Origin: Haemophilus sp.
GTDB taxonomy: Bacteria; Pseudomonadota; Gammaproteobacteria; Enterobacterales; Pasteurellaceae
Length of the DNA: 64,000 bases
NCBI GenBank assembly: GCA_019423025.1
Contig: JAHZCD010000005.1
Location: forward strand, 71,195 to 135,194
Direction of reading: 5' to 3'
The position numbers and the translations under genes are program-made. A model generated the notes under the pieces. The model saw nothing but the letters and a program-made list of their open reading frames with translations. It was not told where the DNA came from and ran no database searches. Below are positions 8,504 to 17,816 of the stretch, one piece after another (positions within the stretch are counted from its first letter, which is position 1; each line of letters opens with the position of its first letter).

Positions 8504-9883
8504 TTATTTGTTTAATGCAGTAAGAATGTCATCAACACGTTCTTTTGCATCACCAAAGAGCATTTGAGTGTTTTCTTTGAAGAATAATGGGTTTTGAACG
8601 CCTGCATATCCCACCGCCATAGAACGTTTGAATACGATAACGTTTTGTGCTTTCCATACTTCTAACACTGGCATACCTGCGATTGGGCTGTTTGGATCTT
8701 CCATTGCAGCAGGGTTTACGGTGTCGTTTGCACCGATAACCAATACCACATCGGTATCTGCGAAATCATCATTGATTTCATCCATTTCAAGCACGATGTC
8801 ATAAGGTACTTTTGCTTCCGCCAAAAGCACGTTCATATGACCCGGTAAACGACCTGCAACAGGGTGAATACCAAAACGCACGTTAATGCCACGTTCACGC
8901 AATTTCGCTGTAATTTCAGCCACTGGATATTGCGCTTGTGCTACCGCCATACCGTATCCTGGTGTGATGATCACAGAGCTTGCATTTTTGAGTAATTCAG
9001 CCACTTCTTCTGCCGTTGTCTCACGGTGTTCACCTTGTTCTTCATCAGAAGACACTTGAACATCATTACCAAAACCACCTGCGATAACGCTGATGAATGA
9101 GCGGTTCATCGCTTTACACATAATGTAAGAAAGAATCGCACCAGAAGAACCTACTAATGCACCGGTAACGATAAGCAAGTCATTGCTTAGCATGAAACCT
9201 GCTGCAGCCGCAGCCCAACCAGAATAAGAGTTAAGCATTGAAACCACAACCGGCATATCCGCACCACCGATAGATGCCACTAAGTGCCAGCCGAATGCAA
9301 GAGCAATCGCGGTCATGAGTAACACTGGGAAGATATTATCTGGGTTGTTTAAGAATGCCACCATCAAGAAAGCGGAAACCACTAATGCCGCTAAATTTAA
9401 TTTATGGCGATGTGGCAACATTAATGCTTTTGAATTGATTTTGCCGCTTAATTTACCGAATGCTACGATAGAACCCGTGAATGTTACCGCACCGATGAAG
9501 ATCCCTAAGAATACTTCAACGTTATGGATATTCATTAACACAGGATCAGTTTCGTGTGTTAAGCCGTAGCTGTTAAAGCCTACGAGCACTGCGGCTAAAC
9601 CCACAAAGCTGTGAAGAATCGCAACAAGTTCAGGCATTTCAGTCATTTCAACTTTTAATGCACGTTGAACACCAATCACGCCACCGATGATCATCGCAAT
9701 GATGATCCATAATGTGCCTTCTGATTGCGGGCCGAAAATGGTTGCAACAAGGGCAATTGTCATACCGACAATACCATACCAACAACCGGCTTTTGCCGTT
9801 TCATGTTTAGAAAGACCGGCTAAGCTCATAATGAAAAGTAATGCAGCGATAATATAGGCTGCTTGTACTAAACCTTCAGACAT
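8504..9883 (-). CDS. pntB: NAD(P) transhydrogenase subunit beta
   Basis: PntB is the membrane and NADP(H)-binding subunit of proton-translocating transhydrogenase, which uses the proton gradient to reduce NADP+ with NADH. The 459-aa protein (E. coli about 462) has about eight membrane helices, then a soluble domain III with VIITPGYGMAVAQAQ, GRLPGHMNVLLAEA and the NADP loop VIGANDTVNPAA, ending in the KRSMAVGYAGVQNPLF segment. It begins 10 bp after pntA in the same operon. Confidence 0.97.
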   Translation of the reverse strand: MSEGLVQAAYIIAALLFIMSLAGLSKHETAKAGCWYGIVGMTIALVATIFGPQSEGTLWIIIAMIIGGVIGVQRALKVEMTEMPELVAILHSFVGLAAVLVGFNSYGLTHETDPVLMNIHNVEVFLGIFIGAVTFTGSIVAFGKLSGKINSKALMLPHRHKLNLAALVVSAFLMVAFLNNPDNIFPVLLMTAIALAFGWHLVASIGGADMPVVVSMLNSYSGWAAAAAGFMLSNDLLIVTGALVGSSGAILSYIMCKAMNRSFISVIAGGFGNDVQVSSDEEQGEHRETTAEEVAELLKNASSVIITPGYGMAVAQAQYPVAEITAKLRERGINVRFGIHPVAGRLPGHMNVLLAEAKVPYDIVLEMDEINDDFADTDVVLVIGANDTVNPAAMEDPNSPIAGMPVLEVWKAQNVIVFKRSMAVGYAGVQNPLFFKENTQMLFGDAKERVDDILTALNK

Positions 9884-9893
9884 CGTCTTCTCC

Positions 9894-11435
9894 TTAACCT
9901 TTTCTAAACATCGCCAACATACGTTGGGTTACACGGAAACCACCAAAGATGTTGATGCTTGCCACCAAGATTGCCACAAAGGCTAATACATCAATAAAGA
10001 AGTTGCCTGTTGGTTGTCTAATTTGCAGTAATGCACCCACAATGATAATACCTGAAATCGCATTGGTTACCGCCATAAGTGGAGTGTGTAAAGCGTGGCT
10101 GACGTTCCAAACCACGTAGTAACCGACTACACAAGCCAATACGAATACGGTGAAGTGAGAAAGGAAGGCTGCTGGCGCCACAGATGCAAGCCAGAGAAAT
10201 AACACACCTACACCTGCCATCACACCGTATTTGATGCGAGGATCTGCTGGTTTTTCTTCCTCTTTTTTAACCGCACTTTGTGCCGCTTTCGCTTCTTGTT
10301 TTGGTTGTGCTGATACTTGGATTTGCGCTGGTGGAATTTCTTCACCATCACGTACCACAGTCACACCGCGTAATACCACATCGTCAAAATCGATATTGAT
10401 CTTGCCGTCTTTTTCTTTACAAAGTAGTTTTAATAAATTAACTAAGTTTGTACCGTAAAGTTGGGAAGATTGTGTCGGTAAACGGCTTGGGAAATCGGTG
10501 TAACCAATCACTTTCACTTGGTTTTCAGTGGTAACGACTTTACCTGCTTCAGTGTAAGCACAGTTACCACCAGTTGCAGCGGCTAAGTCCACCACCACAG
10601 AACCTGGTTTCATGGAATCAACCATTTCTTTCGTGATCAAGCGAGGAGCTGGTTTACCCGGAATCGCCGCCGTGGTGATAATAATATCCACTTCTTTCGC
10701 TTGTTCCGCATAAAGCTCCATCGCACGACGGTTAAATTCTTCTGACATCACTTTCGCGTAACCATCGCCGCTACCGCCTTCTTCTTTGAAATCAATTTCT
10801 AAGAAAGACGCGCCCATACTTTGTACTTGTTCTTTTACTTCTGGACGAGAGTCAAAAGCACGAACAATCGCACCAAGACTATTCGCAGCACCAATCGCAG
10901 CAAGACCCGCTACACCCGCACCAATGACTAACACTTTTGCCGGTGGTACTTTACCTGCTGCAGTAATTTGTCCAGTGAAGAAGCTACCAAATTCATGAGC
11001 GGCTTCAATCACCGCACGATAACCAGAAATATTCGCCATAGAGCTTAATGCATCAAGCGCTTGCGCACGGGAAATACGTGGCACAGAATCCATCGCTAAT
11101 ACATTAATTTTTTTCGACGTGAGTTTTTTCATTAAATCCGGATTTTGTGCGCGCCAAATGAAGCTCACAAGTGTTGCACCTTCCTTCATTTGATCAATTT
11201 CTGCATCCGTTGGTGGATTCACTTTAAAAATCACATCCGAATGCCACACTTCTGAACTTGAGCCAATTTTTGCGCCGGCGTCGATAAATGCTTGGTCTTC
11301 AAAACTTGCTTTGAATCCCGCATCGTGTTCTACGATGACATCAAAGCCCAGTTTTAAGATCTGCTGAACCGTTTTTGGCGTCGCCGCCACACGATTTTCG
11401 CTATCAAGCAGTTCTCTAGGTACACCAATTAACAT
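9894..11435 (-). CDS. pntA: NAD(P) transhydrogenase subunit alpha
   Basis: PntA is the NAD(H)-binding subunit. The 513-aa protein (E. coli 510) begins with MLIGVPRELLDSENRVAATP, typical of the alanine-dehydrogenase-like domain. It has the Rossmann motif VLVIGAGVAGLAAIGAA at about 168-184, an RQD-loop-like region, a charged linker near 375-395, and four C-terminal helices that pair with PntB. A USS (ACCGCACTT) is embedded in the codons of the variable linker. Transcription starts in the 308-bp gap upstream. Confidence 0.97.
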   Translation of the reverse strand: MLIGVPRELLDSENRVAATPKTVQQILKLGFDVIVEHDAGFKASFEDQAFIDAGAKIGSSSEVWHSDVIFKVNPPTDAEIDQMKEGATLVSFIWRAQNPDLMKKLTSKKINVLAMDSVPRISRAQALDALSSMANISGYRAVIEAAHEFGSFFTGQITAAGKVPPAKVLVIGAGVAGLAAIGAANSLGAIVRAFDSRPEVKEQVQSMGASFLEIDFKEEGGSGDGYAKVMSEEFNRRAMELYAEQAKEVDIIITTAAIPGKPAPRLITKEMVDSMKPGSVVVDLAAATGGNCAYTEAGKVVTTENQVKVIGYTDFPSRLPTQSSQLYGTNLVNLLKLLCKEKDGKINIDFDDVVLRGVTVVRDGEEIPPAQIQVSAQPKQEAKAAQSAVKKEEEKPADPRIKYGVMAGVGVLFLWLASVAPAAFLSHFTVFVLACVVGYYVVWNVSHALHTPLMAVTNAISGIIIVGALLQIRQPTGNFFIDVLAFVAILVASINIFGGFRVTQRMLAMFRKG

Positions 11436-11715
11436 AAATGTTTCCCTCTGGTTGATGAAATTTCAGACAAACTCACGCCTGTCCCTGTCTCTTAAATGAC
11501 AAAAAGTCATCCGACAATAAATGTATCACTTATTAGGGTTATTTGGGGAATTTTTTTAACTGGTTTTACAAGATATTGTGATAGGGATCATAAAAGAATC
11601 GAGATAAACGCGTAGGGTGTTTAACTTTTAGCCTAACGCAATGATTATTCATTAGAAACTGACTAATCAAAAATAGATGAAAAACGGACCGCACTTATAT
11701 ACGAAGGAAATAAAA
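11436..11715. other. Intergenic region between tldD and pntA
   Basis: No gene is visible. The pntA leader lies at the left end. A small dyad ATGAC-aaaaa-GTCAT occurs at 11496-11510, and a single USS (ACCGCACTT) near 11689. I cannot assign a regulator. Confidence 0.5.
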
Positions 11716-11737
11716 AGCCCGATATGATTATCGGGCT
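11716..11737 (-). terminator. Terminator of tldD
   Basis: Perfect 9-bp arms AGCCCGATA and TATCGGGCT around four bases. The preceding A-run on the plus strand becomes the T-run for the minus-strand transcript. Confidence 0.85.
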
Positions 11738-11743
11738 GTATGC

Positions 11744-13192
11744 TTAATTGGTTCCACCAACGGTGATTTCATCGATTTTCAAAGCTGGCTGACCAACGCC
11801 GACTGGCACGCTTTGGCCATCTTTGCCGCATACACCAATACCAAGATCTAAATCGGTTTTATCTGCGACCATAGAGACTTTTTGCATCACATCGATACCA
11901 CTACCAATTAACGTTGCCCCTTTAACTGGTTTAGTAATCTTACCTTTTTCAATAAGATAAGCTTCAGACGTCGAGAATACAAATTTACCCGAAGTAATAT
12001 CCACTTGACCACCACCAAAGTGCGGGGCATAAATACCGCGATCTACAGAAGCCACTAAATCTTCAAATTTGCTTTGGCCCGCCAACATATAAGTATTGGT
12101 CATGCGTGGCATTGGCAAATGTGCATAAGACTCACGGCGACCATTCCCTGTTGGTTTCACACCCATTAATCGAGCGTTGAGTTTATCTTGCATATAGCCT
12201 TGCAAAATCCCGTCTTTGATTAAAACATTACACTGACTTGGTACGCCTTCATCATCAATGGTTAAAGATCCACGACGGTTTTGCAATGTACCATCATCCA
12301 CAATTGTACATAATGGCGACGTCACTAACTCACCAATTTTTCCTGTAAATAAAGAGCTTTCTTTGCGGTTGAAATCCCCTTCTAAACCATGCCCTACTGC
12401 TTCATGAAGCAATACACCAGGCCAGCCAGCCCCTAATACCACAGGCATTAATCCTGCTGGCGCAGCGACCGCACTTAAATTGACAAGGGCTTGACGAACC
12501 GCTTCTTTTGCAAAATTAACGGCACGAATATCCCCATTTACCACTTCAAAGAACCAATCTAATCCGAATCGGCCACCAGAACCGCAGCTACCACGCTCAC
12601 GTTTACCATCTTCTTCCACGAGAACAGAAATGGATAAACGCACAAGCGGACGAATATCTGCGGCAAGTGTGCCATCTGTTGCGACTACTAACACTTCTTC
12701 ATAAATCGAACTTAATGCTGCAGAAACATGTGTAACACGAGGATCTTCAGATCGCGCTGTACGATCCACTAAGTGTAATAACTCAATCTTTTTCTCTTTA
12801 CTTAAACTTTCTAACGGGTTAATCGCCGCATAACGCTGAACCGTATTCACCGCATTAAATGCCTGAGGCGAAATTAAATTGCCTTCTTTAATTTGTGCAA
12901 TACCTTTTACGGCCTCTGCACATTGTTGTAATGACGCTAAGTTAATTTGATCGGAATACGCAAAGCCTGTTTTCTCTCCAGAAACGGCGCGTACACCCAC
13001 ACCGCGATCAATATGAAAGCCACCTTCTTTAATAATGCTGTCTTCTAATACCCAGCTCTCATCTTGGCTCAATTGAAAATAAAGATCCGCATAATCAATA
13101 TGACGATGCGACATCACATCAAAAATATTAAGCAATGATTGATGCGATAAATTGCTTGGTGCAAGTAAGGTATCTGAAACCTGTTTTAACAT
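11744..13192 (-). CDS. tldD: Metalloprotease TldD
   Basis: TldD with TldE forms a zinc protease that degrades unfolded peptides and processes microcin B17 and the CcdA antitoxin in E. coli. I place the start at 13192, because GGAG lies just before that ATG and the 482-aa product then matches E. coli TldD (481). The zinc motif HEAVGHGLEGD lies near 260. The C-terminal region contains STSEAYLIEKGKITKPVKGATLIG, split here as STSEAYLIEKGKITKPVKG then ATLIG, which is characteristic of the family. TldE is not in the window. Confidence 0.95.
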   Translation of the reverse strand: MLKQVSDTLLAPSNLSHQSLLNIFDVMSHRHIDYADLYFQLSQDESWVLEDSIIKEGGFHIDRGVGVRAVSGEKTGFAYSDQINLASLQQCAEAVKGIAQIKEGNLISPQAFNAVNTVQRYAAINPLESLSKEKKIELLHLVDRTARSEDPRVTHVSAALSSIYEEVLVVATDGTLAADIRPLVRLSISVLVEEDGKRERGSCGSGGRFGLDWFFEVVNGDIRAVNFAKEAVRQALVNLSAVAAPAGLMPVVLGAGWPGVLLHEAVGHGLEGDFNRKESSLFTGKIGELVTSPLCTIVDDGTLQNRRGSLTIDDEGVPSQCNVLIKDGILQGYMQDKLNARLMGVKPTGNGRRESYAHLPMPRMTNTYMLAGQSKFEDLVASVDRGIYAPHFGGGQVDITSGKFVFSTSEAYLIEKGKITKPVKGATLIGSGIDVMQKVSMVADKTDLDLGIGVCGKDGQSVPVGVGQPALKIDEITVGGTN

Positions 13193-13226
13193 TTGTTCTC
13201 CGAAATTTATAAAAATTAATTCTGCC

Positions 13227-13263
13227 AAATCTCCCCTAGCCCCTCTTTGCTAAAGAGGGAGAT
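13227..13263. repeat. REP-like palindromic intergenic repeat
   Basis: CCCTCTTT (13241-13248) and AAAGAGGG (13252-13259) form a short hairpin, flanked by CTCCCCTAG on one side. The sequence resembles a family of short palindromic repeats I recall in intergenic DNA of several Gram-negative genera. Here it lies between rsmI and tldD and may also attenuate transcription. Confidence 0.5.
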
Positions 13264-13273
13264 AGTTTTTTGA

Positions 13274-14122
13274 CTAATCTAAATTATCCAATCCAAATTG
13301 GTATAAAGCATTTTTCTTATAACCATAAAGTTCAGCCACAATCGCCGCAGCCTTTTTTAAAGGGAGTTCTTTGGCAATCAAAGTGAGCGCTTTAATTGCT
13401 TGTGGTGAAAATTCTTCGCTATCTTCTGATTTGGGTTTACCTTCTACAATTAATACCATCTCACCTTTTGTGCGATTCGGATCTTCACTTAACCACTGAC
13501 GAAGATCATTTAATTTATCCCCTGCAATGGTTTCCCACGTTTTCGTAATTTCACGTGCAAGTACAACATAGCGTTCACCACCTAATACATCTTGCATATC
13601 GGCAAGAGTATCTAAAATGCGGTGAGTTGATTCATAGAAGATTAAAGTGCGGTCTTCTTCTGCAACGTTTTCTAACTTATCTTTACGCGCTTTGGTTTTC
13701 GCAGGTAAAAAACCTTCAAAGCAAAAACGATCTGACGCAATGCCCGATGCACATAATGCAGTAATTGCTGCACAAGCGCCGGGTAATGGCACTACTTTAA
13801 TGCCTGCCTCACGACATTGGCGCACTAAATGAAAACCCGGATCGCTAATCAAGGGCGTTCCCGCATCAGAAATTAATGCAATATTAGTACCTTGTTTTAG
13901 CTTTTCTACCAACACATGCGCTTTTTCTTGTTCATTGTGATCATGCAAGGCGAAAAAAGGCTTTTTGATACCATAATGACTGAGTAATAAACCACTGTGG
14001 CGCGTGTCTTCCGCAGCAATTAAATCCACTTGTGAAAAGGTCTCTAAAGCACGTTGTGTAATATCTTGTAAATTCCCGATTGGCGTGGCGACAATATATA
14101 AAATTCCGGTTAAATCATTCAT
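13274..14122 (-). CDS. rsmI: 16S rRNA (cytidine-1402-2'-O)-methyltransferase
   Basis: RsmI methylates the ribose of C1402 in the decoding centre using S-adenosylmethionine. The 282-aa protein begins GILYIVATPIGNLQDIT, has AAEDTRHSGLLLSHYGI, ALISDAGTPLISDPG near 85-100, and VPLPGACAAITALCASG, all hallmarks of the tetrapyrrole-methylase fold in RsmI. It is divergent from lpoA, a common arrangement in Gammaproteobacteria. A USS is embedded in its coding sequence. Confidence 0.96.
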   Translation of the reverse strand: MNDLTGILYIVATPIGNLQDITQRALETFSQVDLIAAEDTRHSGLLLSHYGIKKPFFALHDHNEQEKAHVLVEKLKQGTNIALISDAGTPLISDPGFHLVRQCREAGIKVVPLPGACAAITALCASGIASDRFCFEGFLPAKTKARKDKLENVAEEDRTLIFYESTHRILDTLADMQDVLGGERYVVLAREITKTWETIAGDKLNDLRQWLSEDPNRTKGEMVLIVEGKPKSEDSEEFSPQAIKALTLIAKELPLKKAAAIVAELYGYKKNALYQFGLDNLD

Positions 14123-14191
14123 TTTTGTTTGCTTTTACATTGTGAGATAAGTAAGATCGACCATTATTGATTTATTCATTATGGAGCGAAT

Positions 14192-15916
14192 ATGTCTATT
14201 CTATTACAAGGCGGTCGTTTTAAAAAACGTTTAATGCCGATTTTATTGTCTGTTGCATTAGCAGGTTGTTCTAACTTATTCGGTAGCAGCTTTACCCAAA
14301 CATTACAACGTGATGCTAATGCAAGTTCTGAATTTTATATGAACAAATTAGGACAAGCACAAGATAAAGAAGATCAACAAACTTACAAACTCTTAGCCGC
14401 ACGTGTATTAATTACTGAAAATAAAGTACCCCAAGCGGAAGAGCTATTAACTGAATTAGTTGACTTAAACGAAGCGCAACAATTAGATCGTACGTTAATT
14501 GAAGCGCGCATCGCCGCTGCAAAAGGTAATAATAATGATGTGGCTGAAGGTAAATTGCGTGCACTCGATCTGACTAAATTAAGTCCATCACAAAAATCTC
14601 GTTATTACGAAACCTTTGCTCAAACAGCAGAAAATCGTAAAGACGTGATTGAAGCGCTGAAAGCTCGCATCAAAATGGATGAAAATTTAACAGACATGCA
14701 ACGCCGTCAAGATAATGTAGATAAAACTTGGGCTTTATTGCGTTCAGCTAATACGGGAGTTATTAATAATGCATCAGATGAAGGCAGTGTTGCATTAGGT
14801 GGCTGGCTCGCTTTAATCAAGGCATATAACGATAACATTCGTCAGCCAGTGCAATTAAGCCAAGCGTTACAAAGCTGGAAATCGGCTTATCCAAATCATG
14901 CAGCTGCAATCTTATTCCCGAAAGAATTACAAAGTATGTTGAATTTCCAACAAACTAATGTGGCACAAATTGGTTTAGTGTTACCTTTAAGTGGTGATGG
15001 CCAAATTTTAGGCTCAACCATTCAATCAGGTTTTAATGAAGCAAAAGGCGACTCAACTATTCCAGTACAAGTGTTTGACTCCTCGACGACGCCAATTAAC
15101 GAGATTATTGCACAGGCAAAAGCTTCTGGTATTAAAGCATTAGTAGGACCATTGCTCAAACAAAACGTAGATGCCATTATTTCAAACCCTGCTGAAGTGC
15201 AAGGTATGGACGTGTTAGCTTTAAATGCAACACCAAATGCACGAGCGATTAACCAAGTGTGCTATTACGGTTTATCACCAGAAGATGAAGCGGAATCTGC
15301 AGCAAACAAAATGTGGAAAGATGGTATTCGTAACCCAATCGTTGCCATGCCACAAAATGATTTAGGGCAACGTGTGGGGAATGCGTTCAACGTACGTTGG
15401 CAACGTTTAGCGGGTACAGATGCGAATATTCGCTACTATAACTTACCAGCTGATATTACCTACTTCTTCCAAGGTGCTCCACAAGATACTGCTGGACTTT
15501 ATGTTGTGTCATCGCCAGATGAATTAGCGGAAATTAAAGGTTACTTAGACACAAGCAATCCGAATGTTCGCATTTATGCAAGTTCTCGTTCAAACGCGGC
15601 AAGCAATACTACGGAATACTATGCAAAAATGAATGGCGTTCAATTTAGTGATATTCCATTCTTTAAAGAAACGGATTCTTCACAATATCAAAAAGTGGCA
15701 AGTTCAACTGGTGGCGAATTCCAATTAATGCGTTTATATGCAATGGGGTCCGATGCTTGGTTGCTCATCAACCACTTTAATGAATTACGCCAAGTACCAG
15801 GCTATACATTAAGTGGTTTAACCGGTCAGCTTAGCGCAGGTCCAAACTGTAATGTAGATCGCGATATGACTTGGTACCAAGTACAAGATAGTAACGTGGT
15901 GCCGGTTGCAAACTAA
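14192..15916 (+). CDS. lpoA: Penicillin-binding protein activator LpoA
   Basis: An outer-membrane lipoprotein that reaches through the periplasm to stimulate PBP1A peptidoglycan synthesis. The signal peptide ends in ALAGC, with lipidated Cys26. The N-terminal half is a helical TPR-like domain. The C-terminal half (from about 255, QIGLVLPLSGDGQILG) is a periplasmic-binding-protein-like fold. The 574-aa length matches the Haemophilus protein as I remember it. It heads the lpoA-yraN-diaA-dolP cluster, and yraN begins three bases after its stop. Confidence 0.93.
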   Translation: MSILLQGGRFKKRLMPILLSVALAGCSNLFGSSFTQTLQRDANASSEFYMNKLGQAQDKEDQQTYKLLAARVLITENKVPQAEELLTELVDLNEAQQLDRTLIEARIAAAKGNNNDVAEGKLRALDLTKLSPSQKSRYYETFAQTAENRKDVIEALKARIKMDENLTDMQRRQDNVDKTWALLRSANTGVINNASDEGSVALGGWLALIKAYNDNIRQPVQLSQALQSWKSAYPNHAAAILFPKELQSMLNFQQTNVAQIGLVLPLSGDGQILGSTIQSGFNEAKGDSTIPVQVFDSSTTPINEIIAQAKASGIKALVGPLLKQNVDAIISNPAEVQGMDVLALNATPNARAINQVCYYGLSPEDEAESAANKMWKDGIRNPIVAMPQNDLGQRVGNAFNVRWQRLAGTDANIRYYNLPADITYFFQGAPQDTAGLYVVSSPDELAEIKGYLDTSNPNVRIYASSRSNAASNTTEYYAKMNGVQFSDIPFFKETDSSQYQKVASSTGGEFQLMRLYAMGSDAWLLINHFNELRQVPGYTLSGLTGQLSAGPNCNVDRDMTWYQVQDSNVVPVAN

Positions 15917-15919
15917 TCC

Positions 15920-16279
15920 ATGTTTTCATTAAAACGTCAACAAGGGGCGGGCTTTGAACATCAAGCCCGCCTTTTCTTAGAATCTAAAGGTCTCAAATTC
16001 ATCGCGGCGAATCAACATTTCAAATGCGGTGAATTAGATCTCGTGATGCAAGACGGGCAAACCATTGTTTTTGTTGAAGTACGTCAACGATCTAGCTCTG
16101 CATTTGGATCCGCTGTTGAAAGTGTGGATTGGCAAAAGCAACAAAAATGGCTAAATGCCTCAAATTTATGGCTTGCCCAACGCAACCTAAGCCTCGAAGA
16201 TGCAGATTGTCGTTTTGATCTTATCGCCTTTGGAAAAACTGCCAGTGATATCCAATGGATTCCTAATTTTCTCGATTAA
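15920..16279 (+). CDS. yraN: UPF0102 family endonuclease-like protein YraN
   Basis: A 119-aa protein of the UPF0102 family with a restriction-endonuclease-like fold. The core CGELDLVMQDGQTIVFVEVR carries the Glu/Asp and Glu-x-Arg positions expected of that fold. The physiological role is not firmly established. It follows lpoA by three bases and precedes diaA, so it is probably translated from the same transcript. Confidence 0.9.
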   Translation: MFSLKRQQGAGFEHQARLFLESKGLKFIAANQHFKCGELDLVMQDGQTIVFVEVRQRSSSAFGSAVESVDWQKQQKWLNASNLWLAQRNLSLEDADCRFDLIAFGKTASDIQWIPNFLD

Positions 16280-16291
16280 CCTTTTCCGATT

Positions 16292-16876
16292 ATGTTACAA
16301 AAAGTTAAAGATATTTATAGCGAAAGTATTCAGATTCAAATCTCAGCTTCGAGCCTATTATCAGAAAATATTGCCACTGCCACACAAATGGTCATGCAAT
16401 GTTTGTTAAGTGGTCATAAAGTGATTGCCTGTGGCGTCGCTCGCTCTTATGCTAATGCACAATTCTTAGTGTCAAATTTGCTTAATCGTTACGATTTTGA
16501 GCGTCCTAGCCTGCCATCCGTACACCTTAGCCTTGAAAGTGCGGTCGGTTCTTCACTGGTTTTTGATCAACCTATCGATCAGCTTTATCAACATCAATTC
16601 AACGCTATCGCGAAACCCGGTGACTTATTGATCGCTTTTGCTCCGCTTGGTACAGAAAAAGCGGTGCTGAATACAATTGCGAATGCCGTCAACAAAGAAA
16701 TTCAGGTCATTGCCTTAACCGGAGCAAACAATGATGCAATTCAAGGTGTGTTAGCTGAAGCAGATTTAGAAATCTCTATTCCCGCGACGAAAGAAGCGCG
16801 TATTTTGGAAAATCATTTATTCGTCATAAATGCACTGTGTGAGCTTGTTGATAGCACGCTTTTCCCAAGAGCTTGA
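16292..16876 (+). CDS. diaA: SIS-domain DnaA initiator-associating protein
   Basis: A 194-aa SIS-domain protein (E. coli DiaA 196 aa). DiaA binds DnaA and promotes its assembly at oriC. Visible features are the first strand KVIACGVARSYANAQFLVSNLLNRY with the Ser/phosphosugar-like loop, LLIAFAPLGTEKAVLNTI, and VIALTGANNDAI. GmhA (sedoheptulose isomerase) is a paralogue of similar size, but the lpoA-yraN-dolP neighbourhood indicates DiaA. A USS is embedded at about 16538. Confidence 0.9.
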   Translation: MLQKVKDIYSESIQIQISASSLLSENIATATQMVMQCLLSGHKVIACGVARSYANAQFLVSNLLNRYDFERPSLPSVHLSLESAVGSSLVFDQPIDQLYQHQFNAIAKPGDLLIAFAPLGTEKAVLNTIANAVNKEIQVIALTGANNDAIQGVLAEADLEISIPATKEARILENHLFVINALCELVDSTLFPRA

Positions 16877-16960
16877 CATTAAAGGCTTTTCCAACCAAAC
16901 TATTTCTAAAATTAATTGACTAATTAGTTAACTCACTCATTTATAAAAAGGAGATTAATG

Positions 16961-17542
16961 ATGAAATTAACCCCATTTAAAAAACTCGCCTTCGTACTTG
17001 GTGCATCCATTATGTTACAAGGCTGTGTAGCTGCTGTGCTTGGTGGTGCGGCTGCAGGTGCTAAAGTTGCAACAGATCCTCGTACAATGGGGACACAAGT
17101 CGATGATGAAACGTTAGAAATAAAAGTTGAAAATGCATTAGATAAAGATGCACAAATTAAATCGGAAGGTCGTGTACACGCCGTTTCTTATAGTGGTCGT
17201 GTATTATTAATTGGTCAAGTACCGAGTGAAGGCGTAAAAGAAACTGCAACCAGTCTTGCTAAAGGCGTAGAGGGTGTGAATGACGTCTATAACGAATTAC
17301 GTGTGGGCAATAAAATTAACTTTGGTCAAATAACCAAAGACAGTTGGATTACCACACAAATTAAATCAAAACTCTTCGTTGGCGATAATGTAAAAGCAAC
17401 AGATGTAAAAGTGATCACCGAAAATGGAGAAGTATTCTTACTCGGAAACGTCACTCAATCACAAGGTGACTCAGCGGCAGAAATTGCAAGTAAAGTCACC
17501 GGTGTTCAAAAAGTCGTCAAAGTATTTAAATACTTGAATTAA
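16961..17542 (+). CDS. dolP: Division/outer-membrane stress lipoprotein DolP (BON domains)
   Basis: DolP (YraP) is an outer-membrane lipoprotein that supports envelope integrity and BAM function. Two consecutive ATGs exist, at 16958 and 16961. The second has the better spacing from AAGGAG (16948-16953). The signal peptide ends in MLQGC with lipidated Cys22. Two BON domains follow (about 45-110 and 125-190), each with the pattern of a central glycine and VxGVxxVxN (GVEGVNDVYNELRVG; KVTGVQKVVKVFKYLN). A USS-pair terminator follows. Confidence 0.93.
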   Translation: MKLTPFKKLAFVLGASIMLQGCVAAVLGGAAAGAKVATDPRTMGTQVDDETLEIKVENALDKDAQIKSEGRVHAVSYSGRVLLIGQVPSEGVKETATSLAKGVEGVNDVYNELRVGNKINFGQITKDSWITTQIKSKLFVGDNVKATDVKVITENGEVFLLGNVTQSQGDSAAEIASKVTGVQKVVKVFKYLN

Positions 17543-17560
17543 TTAAACTTTTAAACATTG

Positions 17561-17603
17561 AAGTGCGGTCAAAAATCATCTCGTTTTTGACCGCACTTTT
17601 TCT
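17561..17603 (+). terminator. USS-pair terminator after dolP
   Basis: AAGTGCGGTCAAAAA (17561-17575) and its exact complement (17584-17598) form a 15-bp stem followed by T residues. Confidence 0.88.
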
Positions 17604-17733
17604 TTACAAAGATTTACAAAAAAAGATCCTGCCTAAAAAAACATCATTTCGAAAAAAAAGTTATTTATTTTAAATGACTTATCTTTTGTCAATAATGTAA
17701 GTAAAAAATTTACTGCTTGAATTCAATTTTAAA

Positions 17734-17749
17734 ACACTCTATCTTGTGC
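17734..17749. promoter_or_regulatory. NrdR box 1
   Basis: ACACTCTATCTTGTGC closely fits the NrdR consensus acaCwAtATaTwGtgt. It lies 68 bp upstream of the nrdA start codon. Its start is 32 bp (about three helical turns) before box 2, the paired arrangement expected for NrdR. Confidence 0.8.
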
Positions 17750-17765
17750 ATCGTTATTTTTCATA

Positions 17766-17781
17766 ACACTATATCTTGTGT
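17766..17781. promoter_or_regulatory. NrdR box 2
   Basis: ACACTATATCTTGTGT matches the NrdR consensus at nearly every position. Known role: the NrdR repressor, sensing ATP/dATP, shuts off ribonucleotide reductase genes. All three genes downstream (nrdA, the ATPase, nrdB) should fall under this control. Confidence 0.85.
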
Positions 17782-17816
17782 TTTTTTAAATCATCTCTCT
17801 AGCAGGTTTATCTTCC

